62,500 nt of DNA from Polytrichum commune. Lineage: Eukaryota > Streptophyta > Polytrichopsida > Polytrichales > Polytrichaceae. The stretch spans positions 65,566,533-65,629,032 of the forward strand of contig OX485804.1 in assembly GCA_950295325.1 (NCBI GenBank), given 5' to 3'. The notes beneath the pieces are model-generated. The model was not told the origin of the DNA and searched no databases. It worked only from the letters and a program-made list of their open reading frames with translations. Of the stretch, positions 56,291-62,500 are shown one piece after another. The translations under genes and the position numbers were made by a program. How positions within the stretch are numbered: position 1 is the first letter of the stretch; every line of letters starts with the position of its first letter.

Positions 56291-57219
56291 TAAATAGTCC
56301 TATTAATGTGGGTGGAGAATTAGTGTGAAAATAATGAGATTGTGCCACACTAATTTTCTAGTCGGGTGCAAGCATGGTAAAGTGGATAAAAAAATGCTCC
56401 TTTCAAAGGCCTAAAAGTAGTAGCAAACAATTATTTAAATTGGATTTTTTTATTCATGATGACCTCTATTATCATGTTAAATACTCAAATGTAGAACAAC
56501 AAGTTCATGTCTTCAAAACTTATCATTAAAAGCAAATGATTGAATTTGGTTTTGAATGTAGATTTCATGGTCTATAAATTTTTGAAGTTCAATTTTTTTT
56601 CTTTACATTCCTCGAATTTATTATCTACTTGAGGCATCGTCACAAAACTTTGTAGAAAACCATAAGTTTAATGTAATTTAATCACCTTTAAACATATTTC
56701 AAATAATTACTCGTTCAATATCACCTACTTGCACAACACTTGCACCATCTTCTAAAATATGTAGACTTTTCTTGGAATTTTTTTTTGTCATCATGAATTC
56801 CTTGGCTTCGTAGATTAGTATGTTTTAAAATGCTTGTGATTCTTTTCTTCACAAAATTCAAAGTTAGTGTATAGTTTCACTACCTTTCACTTAACACTAG
56901 GCATGGATCAAGATTTGTCCACTTTACCATGGTTGCACCCAATCAAGGTGGAATTAATGTGGGTCCAAGACCCCAGGTCTACCCCTAAGTCTTCATGAAG
57001 ATTTTTGACCAACACACTAGATATTAGTTAGATTACAAAAGTAGCACAAGAAAATCATCCCACATTAATTTTCTAGAAAATAATTAACGTGGCCCATGCT
57101 AACTTTTTGCTATAAATTTAGCATGAGCTGAAAAGTAATGTGACCCGCATTAATTTCCATTATGAGGATTAGTGTGTGCTCTAGAGAATTATTGTGGCCC
57201 ACAATAATAGGACTATTTA
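56291..57219. mobile_element. MITE-like element with TAAATAGTCCTATTA ends, hosting a nested element
   Basis: The left end TAAATAGTCCTATTAATGTG and the reverse complement of the right end, TAAATAGTCCTATTATTGTG, match. Outside the nested insertion (56364-56940) it aligns with the element at 57805-58145 (both contain CAAGGTGGAATTA, ATCCAAGACCC / GTCCAAGACCC and TTCATGAAGA). The target duplication is not clear. Confidence 0.7.
56364..56940. mobile_element. nested non-autonomous element (577 bp)
   Basis: Ends GGGTGCAAGCATGGTAAAGT and, as reverse complement, GGGTGCAACCATGGTAAAGT. Flanked by AGTC (56360-56363) and AATC (56941-56944). The related element at 57.8 kb has the uninterrupted site (TATAGTCAAGGTGG near 57889), which proves the insertion. 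The superfamily is unknown. AT-rich, non-coding. Confidence 0.75.
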
Positions 57220-57804
57220 GTTAATTTTGTGGATTTAAAAATGCTAATGTGCTTGTCAATAAGCTCTCCATCCATCCTCCCTAAGGTATAGGGTTGCTAA
57301 ACAATCCCTTTGTATGGTTTTCCTAAATATAACATATAAATTGTATAAAGGATGGCATGTATGCCTTAGTAAATGCAACCACATTGTCATAAAAGTTTTT
57401 TTTAAATGACAACCTAAATATATTTTGCAACTATTTCATCACATGCAACAACTTCTTAATGCCATCGTATAGAGGGACCATGACTAGGCCACTGCCTAAT
57501 TGCAGCAAGCTCCTTATATTATTTTTTGTCCGGCATGTCCTACCCATTAGTCAGTTTGCCTCAACCTTAATCCATATGACCCCAATTTTAGCATGCGGCC
57601 CAAAACCGTCCTTGTTAACCCTATGAATCAAACCCCGTATGGCTTCCCATCCATCTGCAACCACAACACCACAACACCACTTACTAACTTTGGCGCTATC
57701 TACATCTCATGCATCATGCGTCGCTAAACCTAGTTAACTACATTTTGTAATTTGACTTTGTTGACCTAAGTAGCCATTGACATGTCCAATCAATGCCCAA
57801 CCAC

Positions 57805-58145
57805 ACACCACTAAATAATCTTATTAGTGTGAGTGAGAAATTAGGGTGCAAATAATTAGCGCGGGCCACAATAATAATATAGTCAAGGTGGAATTACCAT
57901 GGATCCAAGACCCGGGGTCTTCTCCTAATTCTTCATGAAGACTTGCTACCAACACCTCACATAAATAAAAAGTCACCTTGCATGAAAAGTAACACGAAAA
58001 TAGATAATCACGCACATTAACTTTATAGGAAAACAATTATAGTGACTCACTCTAATTTTCTACTAGAACTCTCACACGGGCTAAAAATTAGTGTGGGCTT
58101 TAAAAATTATTGTGGCCCACAGTAGTAGGACTATTTAGTGGTGTC
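57805..58145. mobile_element. MITE-like element with ACACCACTAAATA ends (341 bp)
   Basis: Left end ACACCACTAAATAATCTTAT; reverse complement of the right end ACACCACTAAATAGTCCTAC. It represents the empty-site relative of 56291-57219. No exact target duplication was found. Confidence 0.7.
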
Positions 58146-58170
58146 AACACACTCAAAAGCGACCCTTGAA

Positions 58171-58431
58171 CTACGTACTTACAATGGAACATGTTTGGGT
58201 TGCATAAAGATAATGGGAGTATGACCTAGGGGGCGAATTTAGATCAGCATCGAAATTAGCTGCCTCTACCTTCATTTGAAACTCCTTCCGAGTCTCAACT
58301 GCTTCTCTAATTAGAAATGGGCCTTTATTCCACCGAAACAAAAACTCCTGCCCCTTCTGCTTTATAAGCCAATTGTCAATCATGAAGACAAGATCCCCTA
58401 CTTTAGAGTAGAGACACCCATAACCATTCAT
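58171..58431 (-). pseudogene. Ty3/gypsy integrase C-terminal relic (GPY/F-like)
   Basis: The minus-strand frame reads SKVGDLVFMIDNWLIKQKGQ, then FRWNKGPFLIREAVETRKEF. A VGDLV-type start followed by a W-x-GPF-x-I motif is what closes the integrase of Ty3/gypsy retrotransposons. No catalytic core is attached; candidate core relics lie further along the same strand at 59228-59597, separated by decayed DNA and a Tourist-like MITE. Confidence 0.55.
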
Positions 58432-58805
58432 TTAAGAGATTATATGCGTCATGTATGGAGAAGTTTAAGGTGGTGCAAATTTTTCCCATGTAGGAAGATA
58501 GAAATCAGGAGGATTGTAAATTTTTGGTACAAAATCCGGCTAATGGGGGTATTCCTACGTATGAAAACATAGTAATAGACAAGGCTCATACATTCTTGAG
58601 GGAATGGTTAAGGTGTTCTTAAATTGAAATTATTGTGACTTTTTTAAAGTCAATATTTGGCCTTAAGACATTACCAATGTTTAGAGTTTGCCATAACCAC
58701 TCATTTGAAGATGAATTCCTCCTCACTTTAGCACTCAAAACTGCGGACATGTGTCATGACACTATCGAATCCCTAGTAATACCATAACCAAAGTTTGGAG
58801 ACTTA
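58432..58805. other. decayed DNA between gypsy relics
   Basis: No open frame of note. It is probably eroded retrotransposon sequence linking the two integrase relics. Confidence 0.3.
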
Positions 58806-58928
58806 GGGTTAGTTTCCGTGTAGGCCACTTCGCTCATAAGACTATAGTGAAAATGTAGATTCCATATGGTGGCATCTACATTTCCACTATAGTCTGGTGG
58901 GCGAAGTGGCCTACACGGAAACTAACCC
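58806..58928. mobile_element. Tourist-like fold-back MITE (123 bp)
   Basis: The arms GGGTTAGTTTCCGTGTAGGC... and its reverse complement span about 55 bases each with few mismatches and a short loop near 58865. Flanked by TTA on both sides (58803-58805 and 58929-58931), the duplication typical of Harbinger-derived MITEs. Confidence 0.9.
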
Positions 58929-59227
58929 TTAGAACCGTGAAACATAGAACCTTATTTTAACCACCCATAATAGGAATTTCAAAATTCAATCCTAGCTTGA
59001 TCAAAATTATGGCATCCTAAACATTCCCAATGGGGTTATGATCGGGAATAGGTGGTTCGACTCTAATTTACCAACAATCTTGTGTTTGTTATCGTGATAG
59101 GTTTTCCTCCAAGGTGAGTGCTCCTCTTCAATGCATCTACACTATCCAACATTGATAAACACACTCCATTGCTTTGATATCCCCTCCTCCATACCTCACA
59201 ACAAATTTTGAGGCATGTAAGCTAAGG

Positions 59228-59597
59228 TCAAATGCCAATATACATAAATAGTAAGAATTGCACAAGATGTAGTCCTTTATAATAGGACAGCTTTACCTTA
59301 TCTCCAATTTGATAGGAAACATTGCTTCTTTGACCAAATGTCAAGTATAATGCTGAAAACCAAGTTGCCAATTTATATACGGTCTTTGTACGCCCACAAA
59401 GCGTTATCATGGAACCACCAGACCATGCTAGATAATGGATGGGAAAGTGACATAGAATTGTACATGTTCAAACATGAATAATGTTTTGGTGGGCACCCAT
59501 ATTGTACAGCGAGATAATCCAAATAAATTATCCTAAACAAAATAAAAGCGAATGTCGTGGAAATAAATTGGTTGCAACCACAAAGTCTTCTAATCAT
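59228..59597 (-). pseudogene. Ty3/gypsy integrase core-end relic
   Basis: Minus-strand frames give HDNALWAYKDRI (59430-59373), then after a frame change ALYLTFGQRSNVSYQIGDKV (59340-59285). An A-L-W-A-Y motif followed by L-T-F-G-Q is the usual end of the gypsy integrase core. Both lie upstream, in the same orientation, of the GPY/F relic at 58171-58431, consistent with one decayed element. Confidence 0.45.
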
Positions 59598-60047
59598 TAT
59601 TTAATTATTTTTAAAAATAAATGCTACTCTTAATAGTTGAGTTTTGATGATTTCAAACGGTCCAAACTTGAAAGTGAACACTACAAAAAGATGCTCTCAT
59701 TTTTCTCCATGAACCAAAGAAAAAGAGAGAGAGAGCCGACCACTAGTGTTGGCATAAATGAGGGACGCTTCATCTTCATCATAATTGCAAGCTCATATGT
59801 TAACATGAGGCGGGCTGATGGAGTAGGGCTTTGTGACAAGTGCTTTTGCCCCATGTTAGAAATCTTCCCTATATGCAGCCATGAAAGCAAAGAGGGTGTG
59901 TTGTTGTCAGGGGTTTATATTAGTTTGTTATGTATTAATGTGGGTAATGCGAGGGTGAGTGTTATGAGGGCAAGATGGCTACATTGGTTGCAATCTATGT
60001 TGAGGTTTGATTCATGGGAGCAATTCTCATGGGTTTTGTCTATCCTT

Positions 60048-61160
60048 CCTGGGGGGAGCACTCCCCCATTTTTGTTTGTTAGCGTGCGATCAAATGAAGG
60101 GGTATTAAAATTGCCTTGGTCCTAAAATTTAGAAAGGGCTTCGAAGTAAATTAGCATCACCAAAATGGGTATTATGAATTTTATAAATAATGAAGGGTAG
60201 GTGATAATACTAAATTTTAGTTGAATATTTTATCTACAATAGGCTTGCCAAAAAACAAAAGTAGATTTCAATTTGTTTGGAAGTAAATTAGGCTGGTCTT
60301 AATGGGATCCAATGTCCTCATGTGCATACGGTTATAGTTGATGAATATCGCTGGATGAAAAATAGAGGTCAGCATATGGATGAACTGCTGGCACCACAAC
60401 TAGAGTTCAATCTTCCCTCGGTTTGCGTTAGAGTACAGTGTTTTCACCATAGCTAGGGTTCAATCTTCCCTCGGTTTGCGTTACAATGCAGTGTTTTCAC
60501 CACAACTAGGGTTCAATCTTCCCTCGGTTTGCGTTAGAGTGCAGTGTTTTCACCACAACTAGGGTTCAATCTTCCCTCGGTTTGTTGGAGAGTGATGTGT
60601 TTTCACCACATCTAGGGTTCAATCTTTCCTCGGTTTGCTGGAGAGGTCAAAGTGACGTTTGATTGTAAAGATCTTTGGTCTGCCTGAATGGTCTTGATGT
60701 CATTTGTAAGACTGTAATGCAGGATATCAATTCGATAGAAGGATAGTCAAAGTCGTGCTGGATAGTTAGTTCAGAGCCGGATTTTGACAAACCTTACTAG
60801 CAGTTTCCCTGTGAATAGGGTCAATAAGTTGATGTCAGAATTTATGAAGTGTATGTATAGATAAAGCTTTTGCACACATGCATTGTTCTGTAGACTCAAT
60901 ACTGTGCAATTTTGGGCAATTTATGTCTAAACCCCTACAAAATATGCTCTGATGTTGTATTTATAATGAAGATAGCCTACAAATAATTAGTTCAACAAGA
61001 AGATTATAATGAAAGGTAGAACACATGAAATGAACATAATTTAGAAATTTAGGTAAACATAGGCCTACAATAATCCACAAAATTTACATACATAGCCCCC
61101 ATGTAATGGGGGCTTGAACGCACGTGATCCTCAAACACCATATCTAGTGCTCCCCCCGGG
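60048..61160. mobile_element. G-rich-terminus hAT-like element with internal minisatellite (1113 bp)
   Basis: Left end CCTGGGGGGAGCACT (60048-60062); reverse complement of the right end CCCGGGGGGAGCACT (61146-61160). Flanked by a perfect 8-bp duplication CTATCCTT (60040-60047 and 61161-61168). The subterminal word CGTGCGATCAAATGAAGGGG (from about 60085) resembles CGTGCGAACAAATGATAGGG in the 24.1-kb element, and GAACGCACGTGAT near 61114 is also at 48766 in the 46.9-kb element. No transposase is seen. Confidence 0.88.
60391..60650. repeat. minisatellite, about 57-bp unit, five copies
   Basis: Units contain CACCACAACTAGGGTTCAAT, CTTCCCTCGGTTTGCGTTAG and AGTGCAGTGTTTT. The array lies inside the G-rich-terminus element. 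Confidence 0.9.
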
Positions 61161-61168
61161 CTATCCTT

Positions 61169-61619
61169 ATATATAAGCTGAGTAATATGGTTCGCCTTGT
61201 TGAGGATTTAGCCTTGGATTTTGGCACCTTGGTTTTGTGTTGTGGCTTCTCTAATAATAAGCTCATTTACTTTCTAAACATGTCCTCTCACATCCATTGC
61301 AAATGAATTGTACAATTATGGTCAGTGGGAACATTTTTGTGAAAAAATAAGGTGGATGTTCACAACACCTATCGTGGGGGAGGACAAATTGGGGAGAAAG
61401 AGGGAAAGCAACATTGTTGATTATTGTTGTAAAGCATGGGGGGGTGTTGATGGAGCCAAATTAACCCTAAATTAGTCTAGTGAGCTTGCATTAAGATGAA
61501 ACAACAACCAACCTATAGGGGGCATGTTCTTATTGTTTCCCCTCGGTGGATTTTATGAAACCAAACCAAAAGTTTAGGTGGGTAGTATACAAAGTTGATG
61601 TTTTTCAAGTTTTTCCTTG
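61169..61619. other. no recognised gene
   Basis: Flank of the 60-kb element; no protein or repeat structure was recognised. Confidence 0.4.
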
Positions 61620-62090
61620 TTGAACATCAGTAGTGTAAGGTATTTGATGGTGATTAGATGGATTTCTTGCATGTATGCATGGTTGGGCATTAGGGAATTT
61701 AACATTGTTCAAATATTTTGGTGATGCTATCTATGTGGATTCCTTCTCCCATGCCAACTACGAGTATACTGAGTGTGGCATACTAGCAAGTGCCTTCTAA
61801 TGTGTCAACTACTATTTGGTATTTGAGTTTTTACGGATTATTAGGGGTGTGGGGTCTTGGTCTCGACAGAAGGTGAGTTCTATGAAGTGGAGGTTGGAGC
61901 TATATGTGGTATGGTGGGTGGTGATCATTATTGAATAGGATGTCCAGTTTGAGGCATGCAAGGCAATAGCATGTTCCAGTTGTGCATGTGCATATGTATA
62001 GCCATGGAGGAAGGGTATTGTTCGGGGGGTTGAGGTGTGTCCCACATTCATTGAGAAGGTGTTGCACATTTTGGAGTGGGAGAGGAGTGG
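61620..62090 (-). mobile_element. LINE 3' fragment
   Basis: On the minus strand: YICTCTTGTCYC-like Cys motif (about 62010-61980, read as CTCTTGTCYC), HFIELTFCRDQDPTP (about 61885-61840), then relics of the C-terminal module (VGMGEGIHIDSITKIFE, and IKYLT-like residues near 61640). The order matches 23.97-24.75 kb and 55.0-54.3 kb. Degenerate. Confidence 0.6.
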
Positions 62091-62159
62091 TTATTTCTCC
62101 ATATCATTTTGTTGTGTCCAATCATTCGGAAATCAAGTTTTTATAGTGTGTGCACATGC

Positions 62160-62497
62160 ATTGTATATGAATCTATTTTGGTGTGTCTTTTTGTAGGCAA
62201 TAGAAGGATAATTTCCGTTTCACAAGTGCCCACACATGCTCAAATGGATTTAGATTAGGTGATTGAGGAGGCCAAGTAATGCCCCCTTCCCACATGACTT
62301 TAGTTAAGACCCAAAGTATTTCCTAAAAACCGGGTAAAGCTCCCTTGGTTATAGCGGAGGCATCCGACTATCCCAATGCACCTACAAGAACTTGCTCCGG
62401 AGATTTTCAAGTAGGTTTTAGTTAAGTAGCTTTCACACATGTTCATGGTTTTATCTACCAAGCAATGAATGTTGGGTAGTTTTTGTCCCATCCCCAA
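62160..62497 (-). pseudogene. Tc1/mariner-type transposase C-terminal relic
   Basis: The minus-strand frame from about 62290 encodes ITWPPQSPNLNPFEHVWALV then KRKL, the hallmark end of the DDE catalytic domain (W-P-x-x-S-P-D-L-N-P-x-E). The catalytic Glu after NP is present; the Asp of SPDLNP is Asn. Upstream residues around 62440-62400 (VDKTMNMCESYLTKTYLKIS) fit the region before it but with frameshifts and stops. The window ends here, so the N-terminal part is not visible. Confidence 0.6.
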
Positions 62498-62500
62498 ATG

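Noticed and set aside
59670-59700. CACTACAAAAAGA resembling a CACTA left end
   Set aside because: No matching right end in suitable orientation and no subterminal repeats nearby.
59637-60125. Longest plus-strand open frame outside repeats (162 residues)
   Set aside because: It crosses the exact left border and target duplication of the transposon at 60048, its composition shows no domain, and no splice or start context supports it.
1-62500. tRNA, rRNA or other structural RNA genes
   Set aside because: None could be recognised by eye from conserved sequence words; a covariance-model search was not possible here.

Overview
The window looks like nuclear DNA of a land plant with a large, repeat-rich genome. 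The evidence is one spliced gene of the plant-specific TPD1 (TAPETUM DETERMINANT 1) family with GT-AG introns, fragments of a plant-type kinesin-7 and of what looks like an augmin subunit 1 gene, and a dense mosaic of plant-type transposons (CACTA, Harbinger/Tourist-like, hAT-like with 8-bp target duplications, Tc1/mariner, LINE, Ty3/gypsy). I cannot name the species. Most of the sequence is AT-rich and non-coding, so most open frames are chance or transposon relics.

Layout. 1-3197 is the 3' part of a CACTA element that abuts a LINE fragment (about 3198-3980, minus). 4-7.2 kb holds a coding relic, a mariner-type MITE, a broken kinesin-7 C-terminal fragment and a broken Myb/SANT-like gene. 7.2-13.6 kb is AT-rich with nothing recognised. 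13.7-14.35 kb is a minisatellite. 18.2-24.8 kb is a LINE-derived block riddled with insertions, several bounded by exact target duplications that allow the old LINE frame to be followed across them. 24.8-29.2 kb has tandem repeats only.

The one apparently intact gene is the TPD1-like gene on the minus strand (coding 32156 down to 29474; four exons, all introns phase 1, 230 residues with a signal peptide and the six C-terminal cysteines). Its upstream DNA (32.2-35.3 kb) is less AT-rich and contains diverged tandem duplications. 35-62.5 kb is again transposon territory: Harbinger-like elements, hairpins, a second LINE split by a 1.93-kb hAT-like element carrying the likely first coding exon of an augmin-1/HAUS1-like gene, more MITEs, a decayed Ty3/gypsy integrase, a further element with the same G-rich ends, and a Tc1/mariner transposase end.

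The most notable signals are (i) the TPD1-like gene, (ii) a family of hAT-like elements with G-rich termini (CTCGGGGGGTGCAC type) and 8-bp target duplications, one of which has captured a host exon, and (iii) a LINE family whose RNase H lies next to an unassigned domain and a conserved unassigned C-terminal module, recoverable from five fragments in the window. Coordinates of decayed features are approximate to tens of bases unless termini are stated.
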